A stretch of DNA of 5,999 nt from NCBI GenBank assembly GCA_026394095.1, contig JAPKYY010000172.1, positions 1 through 5,999 on the forward strand, in the 5' to 3' direction. The notes under the pieces are model-generated. The model worked only from the letters and a program-made list of their open reading frames with translations. It had not been told where the DNA came from and searched no databases. The position numbers and the translations under genes are program-made. This DNA is from Acidobacteriota bacterium (GTDB taxonomy: Bacteria; Acidobacteriota; Terriglobia; Bryobacterales; Bryobacteraceae). Numbering within the stretch: position 1 is the first letter of the stretch; each line of letters opens with the position of its first letter. This document shows positions 1 to 5,999 of the stretch, in pieces.

Positions 1-1
1 G

Positions 2-1933
2 TGAGATCGTACGGGCAACGCGCGTGTCCATCGGGATTGCAACCAGCTTTCCCTGCTCGACGAAGAAAACCTCTTTTGAGTCACTTGAAAACTGCGGGTT
101 GGCCTTGGGGCCGGGAGTGCTGGTGAGCTGACGTGGAAGCATCGGGGAGCTGCGAAGCGGGTCGATGCCGACGGTGTAGAGCTGTGTCTGCGGGCCGGAT
201 TGAGCAGCGAATACGAGGGTCTTGCCATCCGGGCTTAAGACAAAGGTGCCGGTATCGAGACCCAGCGGAAGTAGAGTTACGCGGCGTCGGATGCCTTCAA
301 AATCGATCACCACCGGTTTGACTGCATCCTTCTTTGCCGCTGCCTGGAAGAGATCGTCAAACTTGTCTTCGCGGAGCGCGGCGGTCTTGATACGCAAGTC
401 GATTCGGACAATCGAGGTGGGCTCGGTTCGTTGATCGGTTGAGAAATAGATCGACTCGCCGTCGGGCGACCAAGTCACTCCGGACGAGTTAACATTGGGG
501 AGAAAGCTGATCTGCCGCGCTTCGCCACCGGTTGCGGCAACGACATAGACATTGCGGAAATACTTCTCACCTTTACCGATGAAGGCGAGCCACTTAGAAT
601 CCGGTGACCATGCCGGATTGAACTGAGCATCGAGTGGTGGCAGCCCAAAGCGGCCTACGGCAATGGATCGCGCTTGTCGGGACGACTCTTCCCAAATCAT
701 CAAGTCCGTGCCGTTGCGAATGTAGGCAAGAGACTTGCCATCGGGTGACCAGCGCGGCAAAGAGTTCACTCCGGCTCCACTTGTTGCCGGCGTCTCAAGC
801 TTGCTCTTGAAATCATAGACATGAATCTGGGAACTCGGCCCCTGTTCAGATCTATAGGCGAGGCGCATGGAATCGGGGCTCCAACTTAGATTCGATTCAG
901 GCCCGGCGCTGGTGGTAACGCGGAAGGCCTCGGCCGCATCGCGTGTAGCTGAAGCAAAGATCTCGCCGCGGGCCACAAAAGCGAGCTTCTTTCCGTCGGG
1001 GGCAACCGCCAGAGAACTAAAGCCCTGAGAGAGAATGCGTCGTTCGGGAACTGTGCCCGATGGGGTACCGCGTAAGGTGAGTGCGAGCTCCTGCGTCTTG
1101 AGCGTCGCAAGATCGAGGGTATGAATCTTGAAGTTCCGCTCGAATGCAATCATTTTGCCTGAAGCGTGGATCGAGGGCCAGAGGAGTCTGCCGCTATCGA
1201 ATCGCGTGAGCGCCTTTGGCTTCTGTCCTGGCACGAGAGACCACAGATTCTCATGCCCGCCCTCATCGCTCATGTAATAGATCGTCTTTCCGTCGGCGCT
1301 CCACATCGGCCAAAGGTGCTTTGATCCACGGCCGAGCAACTTCACCGGCGCTGCCGCTTCGCGCTGGATCCACAACTCGGATTCATCGAGGTGAGAATGT
1401 CCGTTGCGCCACCACTGGGTGCTTGCATTGCCGCGCGCACAAAAGGCAAGCGTTTTGCCGTCGGGCGAAGGCGCACTGAAGAACTCGCTGATGTATTGAT
1501 CAGCGCGAACTCGTTCTGGCGTGCCACCGGCTGCTGCTACCCGATAAATATCGTTCATACCGGAAATGTCTCTGCCGCTTGAGTGAAAGTAGACATGACG
1601 GCTGTCGGCAGACCAGCCGTTGAGGGAATCCGGAACGCCGTCGAAGGTGAGGCGCCGCAGGCCACTCGATTCGAGATTCAGAAGGTAAATGTCACCAGAG
1701 CCGCTGCGTGTCGATTGGAAGGCCAGCCACTTGCCATCAGGGGAGGGCATCGGCCGGGAATCGTCGGCTGGATGCGACACAAGCAGGCTAGCCTCGCCAC
1801 CAGCAAGCGGAGCCCTCCAGATGTCTCCACCCGAGCTGAAGTAAATCTCAGGCCGATTCGGAGCCATCGTGGGTTCGGCAAAGTTCTGACCCAAAAGTAG
1901 AGCCGGGAAGAGAGCGAGAAGCAATTTGCGCAT
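2..1933 (-). CDS. Secreted Tricorn-like S41 protease, N-terminal beta-propeller part (partial)
   Basis: The minus-strand frame is open from an ATG at 1933-1931 to the left edge: 644 codons, no stop. The N-terminus (MRKLLLALFPALLLGQNFAEP) is a signal peptide, so the protein is probably periplasmic. About twelve PD40/WD40-like blade motifs of the type S-P-D-G-K-x-L-A-F follow, for example near residues 64, 109, 156, 212, 311, 352, 396, 443, 489, 568 and 616. Residues 174-188 (QWWRNGHSHLDESEL) and 538-556 (KPVVIDFEGIRRRVTLLPL) resemble the propeller region of Tricorn homologues, where the propellers feed peptides to a C-terminal PDZ plus S41 serine-protease domain. That catalytic part lies outside the window, so protease activity is inferred. 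An in-frame TGA two codons upstream fixes the start. No Shine-Dalgarno precedes it. The alternative is a TolB-like PD40 protein without protease domain, which the 538-556 segment makes less likely. Confidence 0.85.
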   Translation of the reverse strand, partial: MRKLLLALFPALLLGQNFAEPTMAPNRPEIYFSSGGDIWRAPLAGGEASLLVSHPADDSRPMPSPDGKWLAFQSTRSGSGDIYLLNLESSGLRRLTFDGVPDSLNGWSADSRHVYFHSSGRDISGMNDIYRVAAAGGTPERVRADQYISEFFSAPSPDGKTLAFCARGNASTQWWRNGHSHLDESELWIQREAAAPVKLLGRGSKHLWPMWSADGKTIYYMSDEGGHENLWSLVPGQKPKALTRFDSGRLLWPSIHASGKMIAFERNFKIHTLDLATLKTQELALTLRGTPSGTVPERRILSQGFSSLAVAPDGKKLAFVARGEIFASATRDAAEAFRVTTSAGPESNLSWSPDSMRLAYRSEQGPSSQIHVYDFKSKLETPATSGAGVNSLPRWSPDGKSLAYIRNGTDLMIWEESSRQARSIAVGRFGLPPLDAQFNPAWSPDSKWLAFIGKGEKYFRNVYVVAATGGEARQISFLPNVNSSGVTWSPDGESIYFSTDQRTEPTSIVRIDLRIKTAALREDKFDDLFQAAAKKDAVKPVVIDFEGIRRRVTLLPLGLDTGTFVLSPDGKTLVFAAQSGPQTQLYTVGIDPLRSSPMLPRQLTSTPGPKANPQFSSDSKEVFFVEQGKLVAIPMDTRVARTIS

Positions 1934-1972
1934 GTCTCAGGATAGTGGAAGTAGTAAATTGACTGCATAGAC
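1934..1972. promoter_or_regulatory. Divergent intergenic region of the protease and GHL10 genes
   Basis: Only 39 bp separate the two divergent ATG codons, so any promoters must overlap each other or reach into the opposing coding sequences. No Shine-Dalgarno lies at a useful distance from either start; the nearest, GGAAG at 1947-1951, is 21 nt from the plus-strand ATG. On the minus strand TATCCT (1944-1939) sits five bases before the protease ATG, compatible with a leaderless transcript but with no clear -35. On the plus strand TAAATT (1955-1960) is a weak -10 candidate. These elements are guesses; the spacing is directly visible. Confidence 0.4.
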
Positions 1973-3097
1973 ATGCGGTTGATTTCTTTGATCTTCTACC
2001 TCGCTTTGGCAAGCTTTGCCGGCGAAGTTCGTGGCGTCTGGGTTGCCCGTGATTCGCTCACCACTCCCGAAACCCTCAAGCAAACGATCGAACGGCTGGC
2101 TGAAGCAAACTTCAATGCTGTTTTCGTCAATGTCTGGTCGCGCGGTTACCCGCTTTGGCCGAGCAAGGTCTTTGAACGCGAAACCGGGCTTACTATCGAT
2201 CCAGAATTCCGTGGCCGAGACGTGATGGCCGAATGCCTGCAGTACGCCACTCCGCTAGGCCTCGTCTGTATTCCCTGGGTTGAATACGGCTTTGTCGCTG
2301 GTTATTCCGGCTACTATCCCGGGGCATCCCGCAAAGGCCCAGTTTTTGACCGCCACCCGGAATGGCTGGCTAAAACCAAGGCTGGTGTCGACGCCTTCCC
2401 TGTAAGCGGGACCAAAGAGAATTTCTATTGGCTGGCCCACACCAATCCCGAGGCCCAAGCCTGGCTCATCGACCTCATGGTGGAACTAGCCACAAATTAC
2501 AAAATCGATTCCATCGAATTCGACCGTGCCCGCTACCCGCAACTGGATTGCGGCTACGACGATGTGACGCGCGCCATCTACGCCCGCGAAAACGACGGCA
2601 AGGAGCCTCCCTCCAATGTCGAAGACCGCCCGTGGAAGCTCTGGCGTGCCCGCAAACTCAACGAATTTATCAAGACTCTTTCCCAAAAGGTGAAAGCCGT
2701 CGACTGGCGCATCACTCTCACAAATGCCCCCATCACCTGTCCCTATGGCTTGGAAACCTTTGCTCAGGATTATCCAGCGTGGCTGAAAGAAAGCTCGGTT
2801 GATTTTATTTCCCCGCAAATTTACCGGGCTGATCTGGCCACATATATCCGGGAACTCGACAACAATCTAAAATACCTTCCCGATAGCAGCCGGCTGGTGC
2901 CCGGGATCGATATCACCAATTCGAAAAATCCAGAGGTGCTCGTCCAGATGATTGAGGCAAGTCGGGCGCGCAGCCTCCCTGGTGTTGTAATTTGGTACTA
3001 TAGCGGACTAGTAAGTACCGGAGCGTTGGAGAAGCTGAAGGAGACGATTTTCGCAGAGAAGGCCTCCCTTCCATGGCGTTCCTCACAATTGCAATGA
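1973..3097 (+). CDS. Secreted GHL10-family glycoside-hydrolase-like protein (COG1649, YngK-like)
   Basis: This gene encodes 374 aa. It begins with a signal peptide (about residues 1-17, MRLISLIFYLALASFAG), so the product is exported. The mature protein opens with EVRGVWVARDS (18-28), the classic first strand of the GHL10 (PF02638, formerly DUF187) TIM barrel. Other family signatures are FNAVFVNVWSRG (47-58), HPEWLAK (128-134), NPEAQAWLIDLMVE (158-171), the active-site-like strand IDSIEFDRARYP (178-189, with E182, D184 and R185), VDFISPQIY (276-284) and GVVIWYYSG (337-345). The family is thought to cleave glycans, possibly peptidoglycan-related; the substrate here cannot be read. The protein is essentially the catalytic domain alone, without a visible carbohydrate-binding, FN3 or S-layer module. 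The start is fixed by an in-frame TAA at 1955-1957, with no better initiator between, although no Shine-Dalgarno is present. Confidence 0.88.
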   Translation: MRLISLIFYLALASFAGEVRGVWVARDSLTTPETLKQTIERLAEANFNAVFVNVWSRGYPLWPSKVFERETGLTIDPEFRGRDVMAECLQYATPLGLVCIPWVEYGFVAGYSGYYPGASRKGPVFDRHPEWLAKTKAGVDAFPVSGTKENFYWLAHTNPEAQAWLIDLMVELATNYKIDSIEFDRARYPQLDCGYDDVTRAIYARENDGKEPPSNVEDRPWKLWRARKLNEFIKTLSQKVKAVDWRITLTNAPITCPYGLETFAQDYPAWLKESSVDFISPQIYRADLATYIRELDNNLKYLPDSSRLVPGIDITNSKNPEVLVQMIEASRARSLPGVVIWYYSGLVSTGALEKLKETIFAEKASLPWRSSQLQ

Positions 3098-3101
3098 TGG
3101 C

Positions 3102-3153
3102 CCTAAGGTTTTGCTTAGAACTTTCTAAGGGATTTCCTGAGGCTTGCCTAGGG
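3102..3153 (+). repeat. Array of five phased heptads (CTNAG-like) upstream of the regulator promoter
   Basis: Five related heptamers are seen: CCTAAGG (3102-3108), GCTTAGA (3113-3119), TCTAAGG (3124-3130), CCTGAGG (3136-3142) and CCTAGGG (3147-3153). Their starts are 11, 11, 12 and 11 bp apart, about one helical turn. The second and third also form an inverted repeat, CTTAGAA-CT-TTCTAAG (3114-3129). The array ends 10 bp before the -35 box of the response-regulator promoter. A binding array for a transcription factor is possible. A terminator for the preceding gene is less likely because there is no T-tract. The function is inferred. Confidence 0.4.
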
Positions 3154-3163
3154 ATTACTTCCA

Positions 3164-3192
3164 TTGAAAAAGTACTAGTCGACCCCTAGAAT
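3164..3192 (+). promoter_or_regulatory. Sigma70-type promoter of the response-regulator gene
   Basis: TTGAAA (3164-3169, -35) and TAGAAT (3187-3192, -10) are separated by exactly 17 bp, each one mismatch or so from the housekeeping consensus. Transcription would start near 3199, giving a leader of about 27 nt before the ATG at 3226. The location just upstream of a strong ribosome-binding site supports the call. Confidence 0.7.
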
Positions 3193-3211
3193 CAGAGTAG
3201 GACGAGGAACC

Positions 3212-3217
3212 GGAGGG
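3212..3217 (+). promoter_or_regulatory. Shine-Dalgarno site deciding the response-regulator start
   Basis: GGAGGG lies 8 nt before the ATG at 3226. It favours this start over the in-frame ATGs at 3235, 3262 and 3271, which would otherwise compete because the receiver domain only begins around residue 24. Confidence 0.8.
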
Positions 3218-3225
3218 AACCAGCC

Positions 3226-4011
3226 ATGCCTGAGATGAGCGCATCCTTACTTGAATTCAAGATGCCACCTATGATCGACGAAACACCGACACGCAAGATT
3301 CGCATTGTCCTGGCTGACGACCACCCGATCGTTCGCGATGGTTTGAAGAAGATGCTGACCCTTGAGAGCGATCTCGAAGTGGTGGGCGAAGCCAACGATG
3401 GCCGCGAGGCCCTTGAGCAAATTCAGATGCATGAGCCGGATATTCTTCTGCTCGATCTGCGGATGCCGAATCTGGATGGCCTTGGTGCGTTGCAGACCCT
3501 GCAGCACATCAATCGTAAAACCAAAGTCATCATCCTCACTGCCAGCGAAGACAAGAATGAATTCGTGCAGGCGATGAAGCTCGGCTGCAGCGGCATCGTG
3601 CTGAAGCAGACTGCGCCTGAGCTGATCGTCAAGAGTATTCGCAAGGTGAATGCTGGTGAGATCTGGCTCGATTCCCATACAACTGCGGCGGTAATGCGTC
3701 AGTTTGCCACTGCCGGTGGCGAGAGCTTTTCCTCTTCGTCATCTTCTTCCTCCAGCTCTTCTTCCTCGATGGCTAGTGCCCATCAGGGTAAGGTTCGCGA
3801 GCGCAGCCCGTTGAGCGCCCGTGAGCGCGAAATTGTTGGCCTGGTAGCCCAGGGCTACAAGAACAAGGAAATGGCCGAGAAGATGTTCATCAGCGAGCAG
3901 ACGGTGAAGAACCATTTGCACAACATCTTTGACAAGCTTGGAGTCAGCGACCGTCTCGAACTCGCCCTATATGCAATCCACAAGGGTCTGCATATTGGCG
4001 GCGACAAGTAA
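3226..4011 (+). CDS. NarL/FixJ-type (LuxR-HTH) response regulator with poly-serine linker
   Basis: This 261-aa two-component DNA-binding response regulator has a receiver domain at about residues 24-145. Its acidic pair is D31/D32, the phospho-acceptor is D77 in ILLLDLRMPNLDG, the conserved Thr is T105 in VIILTAS and the conserved Lys is K127 in VLKQ. A linker at about 160-192 contains thirteen serines in a row (169-181). The LuxR/GerE helix-turn-helix follows at about 196-252 (LSAREREIVGLVAQGYKNKE; recognition helix around SEQTVKNHLHNIFDKL). All phosphorylation residues are present, so it should be a working switch. A roughly 23-residue extension precedes the receiver domain. No histidine kinase is adjacent, so the partner and signal are unknown. 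The gene has its own promoter and strong ribosome-binding site, and could read through into the enolase genes 42 bp downstream. Confidence 0.95.
   Translation: MPEMSASLLEFKMPPMIDETPTRKIRIVLADDHPIVRDGLKKMLTLESDLEVVGEANDGREALEQIQMHEPDILLLDLRMPNLDGLGALQTLQHINRKTKVIILTASEDKNEFVQAMKLGCSGIVLKQTAPELIVKSIRKVNAGEIWLDSHTTAAVMRQFATAGGESFSSSSSSSSSSSSSMASAHQGKVRERSPLSAREREIVGLVAQGYKNKEMAEKMFISEQTVKNHLHNIFDKLGVSDRLELALYAIHKGLHIGGDK
3730..3768 (+). repeat. Thirteen-serine tract encoded by mixed codons
   Basis: This stretch encodes residues 169-181 of the response regulator as uninterrupted serine, using TCC, TCT, TCG, TCA and one AGC. It reads TTC/TCN-rich on the plus strand but is not a perfect microsatellite. 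It probably forms a flexible, disordered linker between the receiver and the DNA-binding domain. Confidence 0.85.
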
Positions 4012-4053
4012 GCTCGGCTTCCCTTCTCGCGTTGTGATAAAAATTAGGGCCAA
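4012..4053 (+). promoter_or_regulatory. Short spacer with ribosome-binding site before the divergent enolase gene
   Basis: This 42-bp gap has AGGG (4046-4049) four bases before the ATG at 4054, a slightly close Shine-Dalgarno. TGTGATAAA (4034-4042) resembles an extended -10 element, but no -35 is apparent. The only inverted repeat, AAGC-TCG-GCTT (4010-4020), is too short and lacks a T-tract to be a terminator, so read-through from the regulator gene is plausible. Confidence 0.4.
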
Positions 4054-5076
4054 ATGCCCATCACAGCGGTTGAAGCATACTCCTTGCGCGAGCCAAAGTC
4101 TGGCCGCGCATACACGCTGATCCAGATAAAGGACAGCTCTGGAATCTCAGGTTGGGGAGAGGCCTCACGTATCGAGGTAAGTTCTCTCAATCTCGTCCGC
4201 CAAATTCTTCTGGCCCAAGAACACACCCGCTACGACGTTCTTACCCATCAACTCGCCAACAACCCCATCTCAGGTGCCATCAACATGGCCCTGCTTGACC
4301 TTTGCGGCAAGTCTGCCAAGGCTCCTGTCTTTCAGGTTCTTGGCGGCCCCACGCGCAACAAAGTTCGAGCTCTCACTACCTATCACGAAGCTGCGCTCGA
4401 CCAGGGCCATCGCGCCTTTGTTGTACCCGTTGCCATACCTCGGGAGATCACCTCGCGGCCGCGCTTTGTCGCCTCTGTCGTCGAACGCTTCGAGGCCCTG
4501 AGAAAACGCCACGGCGAAGGCATCGACTTCGTCGCAGACGGCATGGGGCTGATGCCATCGGCAGAAGCCAGCGACGTCGCCGTCGCCCTCGAGCCGCTAC
4601 ACCCGCTCTGGTTTGACCAACCCTGTCGCGCCCTCAACTCTGACATCCTCGCCCGTATGACCACAGAATCTGCAACGCCTATTGGCCTCGGTCGCGACTT
4701 CGATCAGGTGGGCCCGCTGCAGAATCTGCTGCGCGATGGCCTAATCGACGTTGTACGGCTCCCGATTGGCCGCCTAGGCGTGACACCTATCCGCCGCGCG
4801 GCAGCGCTGGCAGAGACCTACTACGTCGCCGTAGCGCCCTTTCATCTCAGCGGTGGGCCCATCGCCACTGCAGCTGCTATCCAACTTGCGGCCAGCCTCC
4901 CCAATTTCTTTATCCAGCAGATGCCCCTTGTGCTTGAAGCAGAAGATCGAAAGATGCGAGACGAAATCACAGGTGGCCCGATCGAAGCCGTCAAAGAAGG
5001 CTACTTCAGCCTCTCGCTCAAGCCGGGCCTGGGCATCGAAGTCAACGAATCCGTCGTCAGGAGAATGGCAATATGA
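4054..5076 (+). CDS. Divergent enolase-superfamily (MR/MLE-like) protein with degenerate active site
   Basis: This gene encodes 340 aa, shorter than the usual 370-400 of the family, with no signal peptide. The N-terminal capping domain is recognisable (SGISGWGEAS 29-38, LLDLCGKSAKAPVFQVLGGP 80-99). A TIM-barrel domain follows, with ALEPLHPLWFDQP (178-190), ALAETYYVAVAP (251-262) and PNFFIQQ (283-289). Aligned by eye to mandelate racemase/galactonate dehydratase, the KxK strand is replaced by AFVVPV (121-126). The first metal ligand may be kept as D162, and the second becomes D188 in WFDQP. The third (Glu of GE) is R214, the catalytic Asp of QPD is P237, the catalytic His of APH is F263, and the late Glu is Q289. 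It is therefore probably not a normal dehydratase or racemase: either a pseudoenzyme, a partner subunit, or an enzyme with different chemistry. It overlaps the next gene by 4 bp. The fold assignment is firm; the function is unknown. Confidence 0.85.
   Translation: MPITAVEAYSLREPKSGRAYTLIQIKDSSGISGWGEASRIEVSSLNLVRQILLAQEHTRYDVLTHQLANNPISGAINMALLDLCGKSAKAPVFQVLGGPTRNKVRALTTYHEAALDQGHRAFVVPVAIPREITSRPRFVASVVERFEALRKRHGEGIDFVADGMGLMPSAEASDVAVALEPLHPLWFDQPCRALNSDILARMTTESATPIGLGRDFDQVGPLQNLLRDGLIDVVRLPIGRLGVTPIRRAAALAETYYVAVAPFHLSGGPIATAAAIQLAASLPNFFIQQMPLVLEAEDRKMRDEITGGPIEAVKEGYFSLSLKPGLGIEVNESVVRRMAI
5059..5063 (+). promoter_or_regulatory. Shine-Dalgarno inside the upstream gene for the dehydratase
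   Basis: AGGAG is 9 nt before the ATG at 5073 and lies within the last codons of the preceding enolase-like gene. With the ATGA stop/start overlap (5073-5076), it indicates translational coupling and fixes the start of the downstream gene. Confidence 0.75.
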
Positions 5077-5999
5077 ATCGTCGCGAATTTTTGTCCGCCA
5101 GCGGCTGCGGCTGCGCACTTGCCCCACAATCGATGGTGCTGCCCGAGTTTGGCTCAAAGGTACGCATCACAGGCATGAAGACCTACGGCGTCACTCTTCC
5201 GATCGCCGAACAACTCGACCGTCCCTACGTCTTCGTCCGCATCGAAACCAATCAGGGTGTCTACGGCTGGGGCGAAGGCACGCTTGAAGGCAAGGCCGCC
5301 GCCACCATCGCCTGCATCGAAGACTTCCGCGAGTTTCTGATCGGGGCTGACCCAATGCAGGTGGAACACCACTGGCAGGCCATGTACATCCATAGCTTCT
5401 ATCGAGCCGGCCCCGTAATTGGCTCAGCCATCTCGGCGATCGATCAGGCGCTCTGGGACATTCGTGGCAAGATCCTCAATCAGCCTGTTTACAAGCTCCT
5501 CGGCGGCCCCTATGACACGGAAGGGGTTCGTGGTTATTATCACGTTCGGGCAAATACTCCGGCCGAAATGCGCGAGGTGCGTGCGAAGGCAAAGCAGCTG
5601 GGCGTAACTGCGATCAAAGGCGGCATCCCCGGCTATTACGAATGGATCGAAACCAATGCTTCGATCAACCGAGCCGTCAAGCATGTCGAGACGATGCGCG
5701 CCAACCTCGGCGACGAGATCGACATTGGCATCGACTTTCATGCCAAGACCTCACCCAGTGTGGCGTCGATCCTTTGCCGCGAAATGGAGCCGCTGCGGCT
5801 GCTCTTCATCGAAGAGCCCTGCCCGCCAGAAAACGTCAAGGCAATGCAGCGCATCTCGCGCCGCTCCAAAGTGCCAATCGCCACCGGCGAAAGGCTGGTC
5901 GCTGCCTACAACTGCCGCGAAGTGGTAGAACTCGGCATCGTCGACATCATCCAGACCGACATCAATCACGTTGGTGGCATCACCGCGCTGTGGAAGACC
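5073..5999 (+). CDS. Galactonate-dehydratase-like enolase-superfamily enzyme with Tat-type leader (partial)
   Basis: The frame is open to the right edge: 309 codons seen, with roughly 70-90 more expected from the usual family length. The N-terminus MNRREFLSASGCGCALAP has a twin-arginine motif (RREFL) and a short hydrophobic stretch, suggesting Tat export, though the hydrophobic region is weak. The capping domain is typical of the galactonate/mannonate dehydratase group: QGVYGWGEGTLEGK (61-74), FYRAGPVIGSAISAIDQALW (109-128), GKILNQPVYKLLGGP (132-146). Barrel residues are intact: K182 (AIKGG), metal ligand D221 with H223 (IDFH), E247 (IEEP), E273 (TGER), and D296 in QTDINHVGG. The catalytic His expected next is beyond the window. 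Such enzymes use Mg2+ to dehydrate sugar acids to 2-keto-3-deoxy acids; the exact substrate cannot be read. The gene starts in the stop codon of the degenerate paralogue. Confidence 0.9.
   Translation, partial: MNRREFLSASGCGCALAPQSMVLPEFGSKVRITGMKTYGVTLPIAEQLDRPYVFVRIETNQGVYGWGEGTLEGKAAATIACIEDFREFLIGADPMQVEHHWQAMYIHSFYRAGPVIGSAISAIDQALWDIRGKILNQPVYKLLGGPYDTEGVRGYYHVRANTPAEMREVRAKAKQLGVTAIKGGIPGYYEWIETNASINRAVKHVETMRANLGDEIDIGIDFHAKTSPSVASILCREMEPLRLLFIEEPCPPENVKAMQRISRRSKVPIATGERLVAAYNCREVVELGIVDIIQTDINHVGGITALWKT

Noticed and set aside
200..1800. Recurring short DNA words related to GCCATCGGG/CCGTCGGG, possibly a DNA repeat family.
   Set aside because: They are the reverse complement of the repeated S-P-D-G-K codons in the beta-propeller blades, so protein repeats explain them.
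1583..1900. A plus-strand open frame of 105 codons, and similar small plus-strand frames between 133 and 1900.
   Set aside because: They lie opposite the uninterrupted 644-codon propeller gene on the minus strand, whose translation has clear repeated PD40 motifs; the plus-strand translations look like random Arg/Ser-rich sequence.
2486..2818. Antisense frame of 110 codons within the GHL10 gene.
   Set aside because: The plus-strand product has family signatures throughout this stretch, so the antisense frame is a composition by-product.
3114..3129. Inverted repeat CTTAGAA-CT-TTCTAAG as an intrinsic terminator of the GHL10 gene.
   Set aside because: The stem is AT-rich with an almost absent loop, and no T-tract follows. 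It is better described as part of the phased heptad array.
3171..3183. Overlapping restriction-site-like palindromes (AGTACT, ACTAGT, GTCGAC) resembling a cloning polylinker or assembly junction.
   Set aside because: Only 13 bp long, it falls neatly inside the 17-bp spacer of a convincing promoter, and no vector sequence or break in gene content is seen around it.
3247..3678. A 143-codon antisense reading frame inside the response-regulator gene.
   Set aside because: It is a shadow of the strongly conserved receiver domain; its translation shows no recognisable domain and it has no supported start.
5073..5120. Lipoprotein signal at the cysteines of MNRREFLSASGCGCALAP.
   Set aside because: The residues before C12 (A-S-G) lack the usual Leu at -3 and the hydrophobic stretch before the cysteine is too short for a lipobox.

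Overview
The window is chromosomal-looking bacterial DNA, moderately GC-rich by eye. It has five protein-coding genes, two of them cut by the window edges. No RNA gene, CRISPR array, insertion sequence or phage gene was seen. The gene mix (a secreted Tricorn-like protease, a stand-alone GHL10 glycoside-hydrolase-like protein, a Tat-leader enolase-superfamily dehydratase and an orphan LuxR-type response regulator) recalls soil Acidobacteriota of the Solibacter/Bryobacter type. That assignment is an inference from gene style, not a measurement.

Layout. (1) Positions 2-1933, minus strand: the N-terminal 644 codons of a secreted PD40/Tricorn-type S41 protease. The reading frame is open past the left edge, so the catalytic half is missing. 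(2) Positions 1934-1972: a 39-bp divergent gap with no Shine-Dalgarno for either gene. (3) Positions 1973-3097, plus: a secreted GHL10 (COG1649/YngK-like) protein. (4) Positions 3098-3225: an intergenic region with five CT-rich heptads spaced about 11 bp apart, followed by a good sigma70-type promoter and a strong ribosome-binding site. (5) Positions 3226-4011, plus: a NarL/FixJ response regulator with a 13-serine linker. (6) Positions 4054-5076, plus: a short, divergent enolase-superfamily protein lacking most catalytic residues. (7) Positions 5073-5999, plus: a canonical galactonate-dehydratase-like enolase-superfamily protein with a twin-arginine leader, overlapping the previous gene by ATGA and cut by the right edge.

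How they fit together. The two enolase-superfamily genes are very probably translationally coupled. Together they look like a degenerate/intact pair, with the second able to act on a sugar acid. The GHL10 protein and the protease are both predicted to be exported and share a tiny divergent control region. The response regulator has its own promoter and no histidine kinase beside it. It may be co-transcribed with the enolase pair, since only 42 bp and no convincing terminator separate them. The most interesting items are the active-site-less enolase paralogue coupled to an intact one, and the helically phased motif array upstream of the regulator promoter.
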